Shown: in pieces, positions 26,568 through 34,413 of the stretch
Layout of the letters: each line of letters starts with the position of its first letter
Position numbering within the stretch: position 1 is the stretch's first letter
NCBI GenBank assembly: GCA_963770865.1
Contig: CAVYRD010000023.1
Span: forward strand, 57,045 to 121,044
Direction: 5' to 3'
Source: Miltoncostaea sp963770865
GTDB lineage: Bacteria > Actinomycetota > Thermoleophilia > Miltoncostaeales > Miltoncostaeaceae
Length of the DNA: 64,000 nucleotides
Notes under the pieces: generated by a model
What the model saw: the letters and a program-made list of their open reading frames with translations, nothing else
Told to the model about the DNA's origin: nothing
Database searches by the model: none
Position numbers and translations under genes: made by a program

Positions 26568-27320
26568 TCAGACGCTCCGGAGCATGCCCCCGTCCACCGG
26601 CAGCGCGACGCCGGTGATGTAGCTGGCCTGCTCGCTGCAGAGGAAGGCCGCGGCGGCGGCGATCTCCTCCACCCGGCCGGTGCGGCCCGCCGGGACCGCG
26701 TCGCGCGCCGAGGCCTCGGCCGCCTCGGCCGACCCGGCGAGCGACGTCAGCCGGTCCGTCAGGATGCGGCCCGGCAGGAGCGTGTTCAGGGTGACGCCAT
26801 CGGCCGCCACATGGCCGGCGATCGTCTTCCACGCCCCGAGCACCGCCGAGCGCTCGGCGTTGGAGAGCACGAGCGCCCCGATCGGCTCGCGCACCGACGT
26901 GGAGGCGATGTTCAGGACGCGGCCCCAGCCGCGCTCGCGCATGCCGGGCATCACGGCCTCGACCAGCGCGAGCGGCGCCAGCACCAGCATGCGGTGCGCG
27001 TTCTCCCAGGCGTCCCGGGGGAAGCCGAGAGGGTCGGCCCCCGACGGCGGGCCGCCGGTGTTGCAGACGAGGACGTCCACCGGCCCGCCCAGGCGCTCCT
27101 CGACCGCGTCGACCAGACCGTCCGCGCCGTCGAGGTCGGCGGTGTCCCAGACGAATCCGGTCGCACCGATCTCCGCCGCAGCGGCGTCGATGCGCTCCCG
27201 CGAGCGCGACGCGATGGCCACGCGCGCGCCCTCGGCGACGAGCGCCGCGGCGATGCCGCGGCCGATGCCGGCCGACGCGCCGGCGACGAGGGCGACGCGC
27301 CCGGTGAGGCCCAGGTCCAC
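26568..27320 (-). CDS. Short-chain dehydrogenase/reductase lacking the canonical catalytic Tyr
   Basis: A 250-aa classical SDR Rossmann protein: GASAGIGRGIA (TGxxxGIG dinucleotide loop), VCNTGGPP in place of NNAG, and the C-terminal PAGRTGRVEEIAAAAAFLCSEQASYITG with VDGGM. The active-site YxxxK is altered: the region reads LSNAERSAVLGAWKTIAGHV, with Lys present and no Tyr four residues before it. A subgroup of SDRs annotated as 3-oxoacyl-ACP reductases shows this LSN variant; its chemistry is uncertain. GTG 27320 has a TAGGCT -10 at 6 nt. It is the last chromosomal gene before the tRNA. Confidence 0.85.
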   Translation of the reverse strand: MDLGLTGRVALVAGASAGIGRGIAAALVAEGARVAIASRSRERIDAAAAEIGATGFVWDTADLDGADGLVDAVEERLGGPVDVLVCNTGGPPSGADPLGFPRDAWENAHRMLVLAPLALVEAVMPGMRERGWGRVLNIASTSVREPIGALVLSNAERSAVLGAWKTIAGHVAADGVTLNTLLPGRILTDRLTSLAGSAEAAEASARDAVPAGRTGRVEEIAAAAAFLCSEQASYITGVALPVDGGMLRSV

Positions 27321-27326
27321 GGCCGG

Positions 27327-27332
27327 AGCCTA
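27327..27332 (-). promoter_or_regulatory. -10 hexamer TAGGCT for the SDR gene
   Basis: Read on the minus strand, TAGGCT ends 6 nt before GTG 27320. It fits a leaderless transcript. Confidence 0.45.
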
Positions 27333-27379
27333 GTGCCCGTTCGCGCCCGGCGGCCCGAGCGGGCAGAATCCCCGCCCTG

Positions 27380-27454
<75 letters not shown>

Positions 27455-27556
27455 GCTGAGATACCGCTTCACAGCGGTGATCATGGTTACTGTTCCTCCT
27501 TCTGGTGTGGCCCGGAGATTGCCGGGTGACAACGAAAGTGACAACATCGGCCCACC

Positions 27557-28744
27557 GTGGCCGCCCCGCTCGTAAGAACCTCGACCCCCGGCGTGTACCG
27601 GCGCGGGAGCCGCTACGTGGTCGTCTTCCGAGACCCGTCGGGCCGCCAGCGCCGGCGCTCGGCCGGGACCCTCGCCGAGGCGCGGCTGCTGCGCAGCTCC
27701 GTCCTGGCCGACGTCGCTCGCGGTGAGTTCCGCGAGACCTCGCGCGCCCGCCTCGAGGACTACGCCCGCGACTGGGTTCGTACCTACGAGGGCCGCACCA
27801 GCCGGGGTATCCGCCCCGAGACGGTGCACGAGTACGAGCGCGATCTGGAGCTGCACGTCCTGCCGGTCATCGGCCGGCGCCGCCTCTCGGAGATCGAGCA
27901 GCGCGATCTGAAGGCCCTGGCCCGCCACCTGGCCGACAAGGGCCTCTCGGCTGCGACCGTGCGCATCGTCATGGCGCCGGTGCGCGCGCTCTTCGCCACG
28001 GCCGTCGAGGAGGGCCTCCTGCGAACGAACCCCGCCGCCGGTCTGCGCCTGGGCGGAGGCGGCGCCCGCCCCGACCCGGCGGAGAAACGGCGCGCCCTCG
28101 ATGAGGAGCAGCTCGCCTCGCTGATCGGGCACACGCCGGAGCGCTGGCGCCTCTTGGTCCGCTTCCTCGCCCAGACCGGCCTTCGTGTCGGTGAGGTGGT
28201 CGCGCTCCGATGGGAGGATGTGGACCTCGGGCGAGCGCCGGGTCAGCGTGCGCCGCCGCCTCTACCGCGGCCGCCTCGACTCGCCGAAGAGCGCATACGG
28301 GGTCCGCCAGGTGCCCGATCTCGACCCGCCTCGCGCAGGACCTCTGGCGCCACCGCGCGGGCGCCGCCGATCGAGGACCCCGTCTTCCTCGGCCCCGAGG
28401 GGCGGCCGCTGCGCTCCGAGTTCGTCCTGCGCTCGATCGTCAAGCCAGCCGCGGCGCGCGCCGGGGTGCCGTGGGCCGGCGTCCACACCCTCCGCCACAC
28501 CTGCGCATCGATCCTCTTCCGCTCGGGCTGGAACGCCAAGCAGGTGCAGGTCGTCCTCGGCCATCACTCGCCGGCCTTCACGCTGGCGACGTACGTCCAC
28601 CTCATTCCCGACGACCTGCCCGAGCCGCGCTTCCTCCACGACGAGGGGCCTGGCGCGGCCGCCGATCACGCCGCCGAGCCCCAGCGCACGAGAGACGGAT
28701 CGTCTGCGCCCACGACGCAGGTAGGCCTCGAGCTCGGCCCGTGA
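27557..28744 (+). CDS. int: Tyrosine recombinase / integrase (three apparent +1 frameshifts)
   Basis: A phage-type integrase of about 395 aa. The N-terminal DNA-binding parts are an AP2-like arm domain (GVYRRGSRYVVVFRDPSGRQR) and a SAM-like core-binding domain (RPETVHEYERDLELHVLPVIG). Catalytic residues in order are Arg in QTGLRVGEVV, HTLRHTCAS, LGHHSPAFTLATY and the Tyr of ATYVH. Between about 28222 and 28370 the frame steps through all three readings (near 28222, 28311 and 28370) and returns to the original, each step one extra base, with the intended sequence clear (ERRVSVRRRLYRGRL, then ISTRLAQDLWRHRAG). No stop occurs in the shifted stretch. GTG 27557 is the first start consistent with the arm domain. 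Confidence 0.85.
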   Translation: MAAPLVRTSTPGVYRRGSRYVVVFRDPSGRQRRRSAGTLAEARLLRSSVLADVARGEFRETSRARLEDYARDWVRTYEGRTSRGIRPETVHEYERDLELHVLPVIGRRRLSEIEQRDLKALARHLADKGLSAATVRIVMAPVRALFATAVEEGLLRTNPAAGLRLGGGGARPDPAEKRRALDEEQLASLIGHTPERWRLLVRFLAQTGLRVGEVVALRWEDVDLGRAPGQRAPPPLPRPPRLAEERIRGPPGARSRPASRRTSGATARAPPIEDPVFLGPEGRPLRSEFVLRSIVKPAAARAGVPWAGVHTLRHTCASILFRSGWNAKQVQVVLGHHSPAFTLATYVHLIPDDLPEPRFLHDEGPGAAADHAAEPQRTRDGSSAPTTQVGLELGP

Positions 28745-28972
28745 GATCAGCGTGCGCGCTCCGTCCTTGATCCGGCTGAGGCGCCGCTGCGAGAGCAGGT
28801 CGTCGATGCGCTGACGACGGCACCGCAGGTAGGCGGCAGCCTCGTCGATGGTCAGGTACGGGGAATCGTTGCGGCGACCCCTGTCCTCTGCTCGTAGTAG
28901 TGCAGCTGTCCGGTCCGCGATCCGACGAACATCGTCCTCGCTCAGCTCGACGGCGATGCGGACGATGCCCAT
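28262..28972 (-). CDS. Excisionase-like helix-turn-helix protein (3' end uncertain)
   Basis: ATG 28972 opens MGIVRIAVELSEDDVRRIAD followed by a MerR/Xis-type winged helix typical of excisionases, PYLTIDEAAAYLRCRRQRIDDLLSQRRL, and ISRAELEAYLRRG. That part is about 85 residues (28720-28972). The reading then runs on antisense to the integrase to 28262 in low-complexity sequence, probably because the true stop is shifted; a one-base change near 28725 would end it at about 28669. It is convergent with int, the usual place of a recombination directionality factor. Confidence 0.6.
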   Translation of the reverse strand: MGIVRIAVELSEDDVRRIADRTAALLRAEDRGRRNDSPYLTIDEAAAYLRCRRQRIDDLLSQRRLSRIKDGARTLISRAELEAYLRRGRRRSVSRALGLGGVIGGRARPLVVEEARLGQVVGNEVDVRRQREGRRVMAEDDLHLLGVPARAEEDRCAGVAEGVDAGPRHPGARRGWLDDRAQDELGAQRPPLGAEEDGVLDRRRPRGGARGPARGGSRSGTWRTPYALFGESRRPR

Positions 28973-29010
28973 GGATTCCGGGTCCCCCGAGGGCAGCGTC
29001 ACAGCGCTTG

Positions 29011-29918
29011 CTACCGGACGCCGGCCAGCGCGACCGGATTGTCGCTCAGCACCCCGAGGTGGAGGTGCTCGACCCCGTCGGCGCCCCGAGAGGCCAAGGA
29101 CCTGCCCGCGCACGACCCGCTCACCGTCGCGCACCACGACGCCCGAGAGGTGCGCGTAGTAGTAGGCGTCGCTCGATGACACCACCGTCAGCCGCGCCCC
29201 GCCGAAGCGCCCCGAGAAGTCGCGGGGGTCCCCTCCCGACGCGCACGATCATCCCGGGCGTCGATCGCATAGAGGGGTGAGCCGAGGGGAAGGGCAATGT
29301 CCACCGCCCGATTCGACTGCCAGTTGCTCGGCCAGGCCGAGTAGGAGTGGGGTGCCGACGCCCGGAAAGCCGATGAGCCGTCCGACGGCGCCTGTCGGGG
29401 TGGCGAAACCACCCGCACCCAGGGTCGCCCCGTCCCCGACGTCGCGGCCTGCGCCGCGAGCGTGATCGGCAGCGTCGGATCGCCGCCGAGGTCGGCGTAG
29501 TAGCGCCCACGCCGTCGACCCAGGCTGAGTTCAGCCCGCCCGGATCGTTGGCCGCCCCGACCGGCGCCCAGAGCGGCTGGATCGCCGCCAGCGTGTCGCG
29601 CCCGCGATCGAGGTACCCCCGCCGAAGACCGCGGGCGACGGTGGCGATATTCGCCCGCCAGGAGGGAAGGGCGATCGCCGGCCCCCAGCCGAAGGCGTTG
29701 TGGATATCCGCCCCCGATCCCGCCGTGCCGAGCACCGACTCGTGCATCGCGATCGCCACGAGCGCGCGCGGACTGATGCCGTTGGCGAGCCCCTCAGCGA
29801 CGAAGACGTCGCCGAGGCCGACCAGACGCGATCCGGGCACCTGCCGCGCCATCGGGTGTTGCGAGAGATCCGCCCTGGAAGTTTTCATAGCTTGTGCGTA
29901 TTGCCCTCGGTCTGGCAT
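29011..29918 (-). pseudogene. Glucosaminidase / M23 peptidase wall hydrolase with several frame changes
   Basis: The gene begins near ATG 29918 or 29888 (KTSRADLSQHPMARQVPG). The first half is a glucosaminidase or lysozyme-like domain: ISPRALVAIAMHESVLGTAG with the catalytic-type Glu, then DIHNAFGWGPA. After a frame change near 29500 comes a linker, then an M23 LytM fold (NRAVDIALPLGSPLYAID, YYYAHLSGVVVRDGERVVRGQVLG, ending HLHLGVLSDNPVALAG and a TAG). Of the M23 zinc ligands the Asp and HLH are present, but the first His (HxxxD) is Asn. At least four one-base changes are needed to read it through, so it is either inactive or poorly sequenced. Such two-domain hydrolases open the cell wall for conjugation. 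Confidence 0.65.
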
Positions 29919-29933
29919 TATCAGTTTGTCGCG

Positions 29934-29951
29934 TATAGTCAACAGACTATA
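29934..29951. promoter_or_regulatory. Inverted repeat between divergent element genes
   Basis: A perfect 7-bp inverted repeat TATAGTC / GACTATA with a 4-bp spacer lies between the wall-hydrolase start and the gene at 29967, in locally AT-rich sequence. It is a likely operator or overlapping divergent promoter. Confidence 0.5.
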
Positions 29952-29966
29952 GGAGACGACGGCGCG

Positions 29967-30348
29967 ATGGCAACCGAAGACGGCAGGCTCCAGCCCTTCG
30001 ACGAGAGCGACGCCTGCGAAGACCGAGCGTGCCCGCGCCACAGGACGCGAGTTAGAGCTCCTTCCCGCCGACGGGCCAAGCCCCGTGATCTGGGGCGCAC
30101 CGCTCGGTGCGGGGGGCGAGGTACTGGCCGACGCGCCCGATCTCGTTCAGCTTGGGAAGCGTCATGGGCCCACGGCTGACGAACCCGAAGCCGATATGGC
30201 GCGCCCACGCCGACGCGCCCCGCGCTCGGGACCTGGCGCGCCGTCTCGCGGGCCGCGCCGGCACCCGCGATCGCTGCGAGTTCCCAGTCTGGGGGCGATC
30301 GTTGTGACCGGCGTCGTCGTCGGCCTGGCGGCCTCGTGCTTCTGGTGA
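29967..30348 (+). CDS. Small hypothetical protein with C-terminal membrane helix (apparent frameshift)
   Basis: No recognised family. An AGGAGA ribosome-binding site precedes ATG 29967 (MATEDGRLQPFDESDA). Around 30020 the frame moves by one and continues LELLPADGPSPVIWGAPLGAGG, a Pro/Arg-rich stretch, then a single hydrophobic helix (SLGAIVVTGVVVGLAASCFW) at the very end. The stop overlaps the next gene. A minus-strand reading of the same stretch is also open, so coding strand rests on the ribosome-binding site and on coupling to the following genes. Confidence 0.35.
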
Positions 30349-30701
30349 TCTTCTCGTCGAGTGGATGGGCACCGGCGTCATCGGATGGGCCTGTCGCCGG
30401 CCTCTCGTCTGCGCCGCCGCGGCCACGGGTCAACCTCGCCGACCTCACCGTGGGCTCGCAGAAGCTCGCGTCGCGGATGGGGAAGGCCGCGCGCGAGCGG
30501 CACCAGGCGGCGATTCGTCATTGGCGCGAGCTCGCGCGGCGGCGGGCCCGCGAGCGTCGGAGCGCACCGGCACCGGTCACTCGGCCCGTCACGAGGCGGG
30601 TCGCGACGCCGCGGGCTGCATCCCCCACTCCGGCCTCCGCCTCACCGAGCGTCTCGCCGGCCGAGCGTGAGTTCACCCCGGGCCCCTGGAACCTCAGCTG
30701 A
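30336..30701 (+). CDS. Hypothetical basic protein, possibly exported
   Basis: A 121-aa protein overlapping its neighbours at both ends (13 bp before; stop shared with the next ATG). It has a short hydrophobic start (MLLVIFSSSGWAP), then an Arg-rich helix (RMGKAARERHQAAIRHWREL) and a Pro/Ser/Ala-rich tail. No family recognised. Position suggests a component of the element's cell-envelope set. Confidence 0.4.
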   Translation: MLLVIFSSSGWAPASSDGPVAGLSSAPPRPRVNLADLTVGSQKLASRMGKAARERHQAAIRHWRELARRRARERRSAPAPVTRPVTRRVATPRAASPTPASASPSVSPAEREFTPGPWNLS

Positions 30702-31319
30702 TGACTCGGCCGCAGCTACGCCAGCTTCTCGGCGTCCTGGCCGTCGCAGGGGCGGCTGCCGCGGGCCCGTCTTCCGCCGCGGCGACCGACGGAAGCCTCT
30801 ATGCCTACGGCGTCGAGGCGCTGGTCGCCCACGGCGCCGCGGATGGGCAGTGCTCGGCCACGCAGACCGGCGCGAGCTTCGGCGTGACCTGCCCGCCGGC
30901 CGGAACCTCGCTCGCCGGCACCAAGTGGCGGATCGACCTGCGGACTCCGGTCGGCGACCCAGTCCGGCGCGAGCTTCGGCGTGACCTGCCCGCCGGCCGG
31001 TACCTCGCTCACCGGCACCAAGTGGCAGATCGACCTGCGCACCCCTGTCGCGGGCTCTCAGATCGAGGCTTTCAGCTGGCAAGCGGTGCGCTTCCACCAG
31101 ACCGCCACCTCGATCGCCCAGCAGGTACTGGGCGACGGGGCCCTCGCCTGGCAGGTGGCCGAGTCCGACATCCCGCGAAGCCCCTCTCAGCCGAAGGCCT
31201 ACCAGGTGGGCCTGCGCGCCCAGACCGCGTCGCTACGGCTCTGGCAACCCTCAGCCCCGCTCGTTCAGCAAGACCCCAGTTTTCAACCCTATTCGCACAC
31301 CAGGAAGCGGTGGGGCTGA
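30701..31319 (+). CDS. Secreted hypothetical protein with a tandem 32-aa repeat (apparent frameshift)
   Basis: ATG 30701 overlaps the preceding TGA. A signal peptide (MTRPQLRQLLGVLAVAGAAAA) leads to a domain containing the unit GASFGVTCPPAGTSLAGTKW, repeated once directly after itself. The two copies are 97 bp apart, so the second lies in the next frame; with one base removed near 30958 the reading continues to a C-terminal part (IEAFSWQAVRFHQTATSIAQ) ending at 31319, about 205 aa. One Cys per repeat may pair. Function is unknown. Confidence 0.5.
30863..31050 (+). repeat. Tandem duplication of a ~96-bp coding unit
   Basis: Two near-identical copies start at 30863 and 30960 with only a handful of differences over about 90 bp. 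The offset of 97 instead of 96 causes the frame change in the host gene. Confidence 0.85.
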
Positions 31320-31789
31320 AGCTCCGACGGAGCGAGAAGAAGACTCGGGACCGACGGCCTGGTCCGGGGCCCGGCCGGTCCCGCGCCCCGCCGCCCGGAG
31401 AGCAAGCGTCAGCCCGCTCACTCTCCACGCTCCCTTCGTGCTCGCAACGTGCGGGTCTGCCGACGTAGACCCTCGCGTGGCGTGGCTCTCGGGTAGCGCG
31501 CGCGCTGGGCACCCCTCCCGGTCTTCGCTCTGCGCCGCGCTGGCCGGAGCGCCCGCCGGGCTATTGGGGCCCGTCGAGCTGCGTCCCTCCATCGGACAAA
31601 CGGAAGCGCACCCCATAGGCAGGCTCTCCGCCACTAGGGCAACACGTGCCCACGCTGCCAGACTCCCAGAGGTCCCTTCCGACGTAGGCGACCTGGACGG
31701 CACCGCCGCTGGATCAGTTCACCCCGTGGTTGCAACAGATCCGCAAAGATGGCGGGCGCACTTGCATCATGTGATGCTCCGCCCCAGAG
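31320..31789. other. Non-coding stretch of the element with a 14-bp near-palindrome before the relaxase
   Basis: I see no convincing gene here on either strand. At 31764-31777, 12 bp before the relaxase start, lies GCATCA-TG-TGATGC, which could be an operator or part of an origin of transfer. MobF relaxase genes commonly adjoin oriT, so this stretch is the place to look for one. Confidence 0.4.
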
Positions 31790-31983
31790 ATGCTCACGAT
31801 CCGCGCCGCCAAGGGGCCCGACTACTACGAGCGCGCGGAGTTCGCCCGCGACGACTACCACGAGGAGCGCGGGCAGGTCCGTGGTCGCTGGGAGGGGTCC
31901 GCAGCCGAGTCCCTCGGCCTCAGCGGCGGGCCCGGGGACGGCGCTCTCGGCAAGCTGTTCGAGGGGCGCGATCCGACCTCGGG
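31790..31983 (+). pseudogene. N-terminal fragment of a MobF (TrwC) relaxase
   Basis: About 65 residues match the start of TrwC-family relaxases: MLTIRAAKGPDYYERAEFA with the paired catalytic tyrosines, then DDYHEERGQVRGRWEG and SLGLSGGPGDGALGKLFEGRDP. These enzymes nick oriT and pilot the DNA strand in conjugation. Homology stops abruptly after RDPTSG, far short of the HxHxH metal site, and the following sequence is the end of an oppositely oriented TPR gene. The gene is a stump. Confidence 0.7.
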
Positions 31984-32183
31984 AACGCCTCGTCGTGCAC
32001 GCCCTCGCGTGTGGCCGCCGCCGCGCGGCTCCAGAGAGCGTCGGCGGACCGCGGGTCGAGAGCCAGCGCGCGCTGGTAGAACCCGCGGGCGCCGGGGACG
32101 TCGTCGCGCCCGAGCGCCTCGTCGCCCTCGGCGATCAGGGCGGCAGGATCGGCGCTGGGCGGTTCCGGGCGGATCGAGGACAC
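31984..32183 (-). pseudogene. Truncated TPR-repeat gene fragment
   Basis: ATG 32183 starts MSSIRPEPPSADPAALIAEGDEAL, then GARGFYQRALALDPRSADALW, a good tetratricopeptide unit, and breaks off at about 31984 where the relaxase fragment ends head-on. About 65 residues remain. The region 32184-32451 to its right holds no gene I can support. Confidence 0.5.
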
Positions 32184-32431
32184 CTCGCCCCCGAGATTGA
32201 TGACCGAGTGTCGTCTCGACCTGGACGGACGACGAGATCAGATCACCGCAGGGGCCGGAAGGATGACGCGGTCGCCGGGGACCGCCCCGCGCCACCCGCG
32301 GCCTCGGGCACGAGCTCGCCCCGAATGAGGGGCAGCAGCTGGCGTAGCGCGACCCGTGAGGATGCCGAGAACCCCCTCGCCGAGGGACTTGTCCGAGGCC
32401 ACCCGAGACGGCACAAGAGCGTCCGAGCCTA

Positions 32432-32475
32432 CTCTTGATTCCAAGCTCGTGGGTTCGAGCCCTACACGGCCCATC
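32432..32475 (+). repeat. attR: right att copy within a tRNA-Lys 3' half
   Basis: Positions 32452-32475 repeat the att core exactly. Similarity to the tRNA continues upstream with scattered differences to 32432, through an anticodon-loop-like CTCTTGA, i.e. a CUU anticodon and not UUU. The 5' half and its pairing arm are missing, so this is no functional tRNA. Confidence 0.8.
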
Positions 32476-32547
32476 AGTTGTCGGTGGCGTCACTGCCACC
32501 ATCCTCGTTGCCCCCTTCGGAGCGCGACCACCGCCTGCCGCGGAGGG

Positions 32548-33093
32548 TCACCGCGCGTGCGTGCTCGATGTCGGTGGAGCGTCGAAGGCTTCAAGCAGCC
32601 CGTGGCGCAAGGTCAGCATGAGACCGTCCTGATAGGTCCAGGTCTCGACCGGCCACCAGCCCGTCACGCGATCCGGTGGTCCGAGCGTCGCCGTCACGAG
32701 ATCCTCGGACGCCCGCGCGCGCTCGAGAAGACGCGCGCGCTCGTGGCGGCCGAGACTCCCGGTCATCCGAAGCGCAGCGTCATCCGCCTCGACGAAGCCG
32801 CTGCCCGCCAGCCGCCCGCCGGGCCCGGCGAACCGGAAGCGGTAGATGTGATCGTCCCAGCCCGGCAGCCGGTACCGGATCTCCGTCGCGCCGGCGGAGG
32901 CGGGGCGCCCGAGCGCCCGTTCCACGTCGCGCCTGGTCACGTCGGGGCCGAGGATCGTGCTGCCCCATCGCGCGCGGAGGCCCTCGACCGTCGCCGGCCC
33001 CACCTGCGCGCGGCGCTGCTCCGCGCGCGGCCCCGGCCCCGCGGTCTCGAGGTACAGCGCGAAATCGGCGCGGGCCGCTAGAGCGTCCGCCAC
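32548..33093 (-). CDS. Small protein downstream of the DUF4157 gene; possible partner or immunity protein
   Basis: A 181-aa protein of unrecognised family, last gene of the eCIS run. GTG 33093 lies inside the 3' end of the preceding gene (16-bp overlap), so the two are tightly coupled. It contains two related segments, each pairing an LGxP turn with a WxY or RYRLPxxDxxYRF strand: TILGPDVTRRDVERALGRPA then RYRLPGWDDHIYRFRF, and LVTATLGPPDRVTGW then TWTYQDGLMLTLRHGLLEAF. The LGPPDRV...W.Y..GL.L pattern recalls BamE-like folds. There is no signal peptide. Position after a candidate cargo gene suggests a chaperone, adaptor or antidote, but this is inference. Confidence 0.6.
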   Translation of the reverse strand: MADALAARADFALYLETAGPGPRAEQRRAQVGPATVEGLRARWGSTILGPDVTRRDVERALGRPASAGATEIRYRLPGWDDHIYRFRFAGPGGRLAGSGFVEADDAALRMTGSLGRHERARLLERARASEDLVTATLGPPDRVTGWWPVETWTYQDGLMLTLRHGLLEAFDAPPTSSTHAR

Positions 33094-34412
33094 ACGTACC
33101 TCCCGACCACCAGATCGATCTTGCCGTAGAGGATCTCGCCCGTGCTCTTCACGAAGCGGAATGCGTACCTCGCGTCCTCGGAGTACATGACCAGCTGGGC
33201 CCCCTCGTCGACGACGCCGCCCTTGCCGATGGCGAATCCGACGCGATTGAAGAACGCCAGCATGACCTCGACCTTCTGCGCAGCCGTCAGCGCGCGCATC
33301 GCGCTCAGCCGGCCCGCCGCAGCGAGCATCCGCTCGCCGGGGGCCTTGATGGACTGGACCGCCGCCACGAGCTCGTCGGCGACCCTGGACGCGTCGAACG
33401 CGACCTTCGTCGCGGCGGCGCCCCCCCCTTTGCGGGCGGCCTCGCGGGCGACGCCGGCGCCGCCGGCCCGCGGAATGAAGCGCGCCCCGACGTACCACCA
33501 CAGGAGGTCCTTCGCGAGCCGGCTCGTCGCTCGCAGGTCCTCGCGGTCGGACTCCGCCTTGCGTCGGAGGTTGTCGACGAGGACGGGCAGGGTCGTCTCG
33601 GAGAGCGTCGTCGGGAAGATCACCCCGTTGAGCATGTAGTACGCGACGTAGTTCGTCCCCGGCCCGGCCTTGTTCATCCGGTTGACCACGGCGTCGGCGC
33701 CCGCCTTCGTCCTGAAGACGTCGCCCCCGATCACCACGAAGCCCGCGAGCGGATCCTTGTCGAGGAAGAAGTCCTGCTTCGGTATCGAGACATCCGGCTT
33801 GGCGGTCGCCTCGGAGCCGGTGACGTAGAAGAGGTACTCGGCTCCCAGGGGAGCGGATGCGATCCTCGTGAATGCGCGGTCGGCATAGTTCGGCTGCGCG
33901 GCGGGGGCACCGCTGATCGGCAGCGCCTCGGCGTGGCCCGTCATCTCCCCGAGGGTGGCCTCCTTCTCGGCGGGGAGGGCCGCCTTCTTCGATTGCAGCT
34001 GCAGGACCGGCCGGGGCGGAGCCCGGCCCGGCCCGGTCGCGGCGCGACCGTCCCCCGCCCTCCCGGACCGGCCGGCCGCGTCGGCGGCCGCCTCGAGGCG
34101 CCGGCGCTCGCCCGGATCGCCCCCCGCGCCGTCCAGCGCCGCCGTCTGCCCGGTGCCCTGCTGGACGACGTGGGCGAGCTCGTGCGCCAGGAGCGCGCGG
34201 TCGGCCGGGCCGGAGCCCGGCGCGAACCAGATGTGCCGCCCGCTCGTCGCGGCGACCGCGTCGAGGTCGGCGACCGCCTGGCTGCCCTCGTGGATGCGAA
34301 CCTCGTCGAGCCCCGCGGCGCCCGGCGCCATCTCGGCCCGCGCGCCCTCGGCGAGCGGGCGCCCGCCGGACGATCCGCCCAGCAGCGCGCGGATCGCGCG
34401 GCGCCGGCGCAC
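33078..34412 (-). CDS. DUF4157 (eCIS core) protein, candidate cargo
   Basis: A 444-aa protein. Residues ~30-90 form the eCIS-associated DUF4157 domain with VRIHEGSQAVADLDAVAATSG and the zincin-like LLAHELAHVVQQ (HExxH). A spacer leads to a ~270-residue C-terminal domain (ADRAFTRIASAPLGAEYLFYV, KQDFFLDKDPLAGFVVIGGDVF, ending YAFRFVKSTGEILYGKIDLVV) that I do not recognise and that has no transmembrane segment. DUF4157 at the N-terminus of a variable C-terminal domain is the layout seen in eCIS effectors. The start GTG 34412 lies 1 bp after the preceding stop. Confidence 0.8.
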   Translation of the reverse strand: MRRRRAIRALLGGSSGGRPLAEGARAEMAPGAAGLDEVRIHEGSQAVADLDAVAATSGRHIWFAPGSGPADRALLAHELAHVVQQGTGQTAALDGAGGDPGERRRLEAAADAAGRSGRAGDGRAATGPGRAPPRPVLQLQSKKAALPAEKEATLGEMTGHAEALPISGAPAAQPNYADRAFTRIASAPLGAEYLFYVTGSEATAKPDVSIPKQDFFLDKDPLAGFVVIGGDVFRTKAGADAVVNRMNKAGPGTNYVAYYMLNGVIFPTTLSETTLPVLVDNLRRKAESDREDLRATSRLAKDLLWWYVGARFIPRAGGAGVAREAARKGGGAAATKVAFDASRVADELVAAVQSIKAPGERMLAAAGRLSAMRALTAAQKVEVMLAFFNRVGFAIGKGGVVDEGAQLVMYSEDARYAFRFVKSTGEILYGKIDLVVGRYVWRTL

Positions 34413-34413
34413 G

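Noticed and set aside
28985..29185. An M23-like N-terminus joined to the excisionase gene in one long minus-strand reading
   Set aside because: The upstream part belongs to the end of the wall hydrolase, which reaches its own stop at 29011; the HTH protein starts afresh at 28972.
32432..32475. A second tRNA-Lys gene
   Set aside because: Only the 3' half is present; the acceptor 5' strand, D arm and anticodon 5' arm are missing. It is the attR copy.
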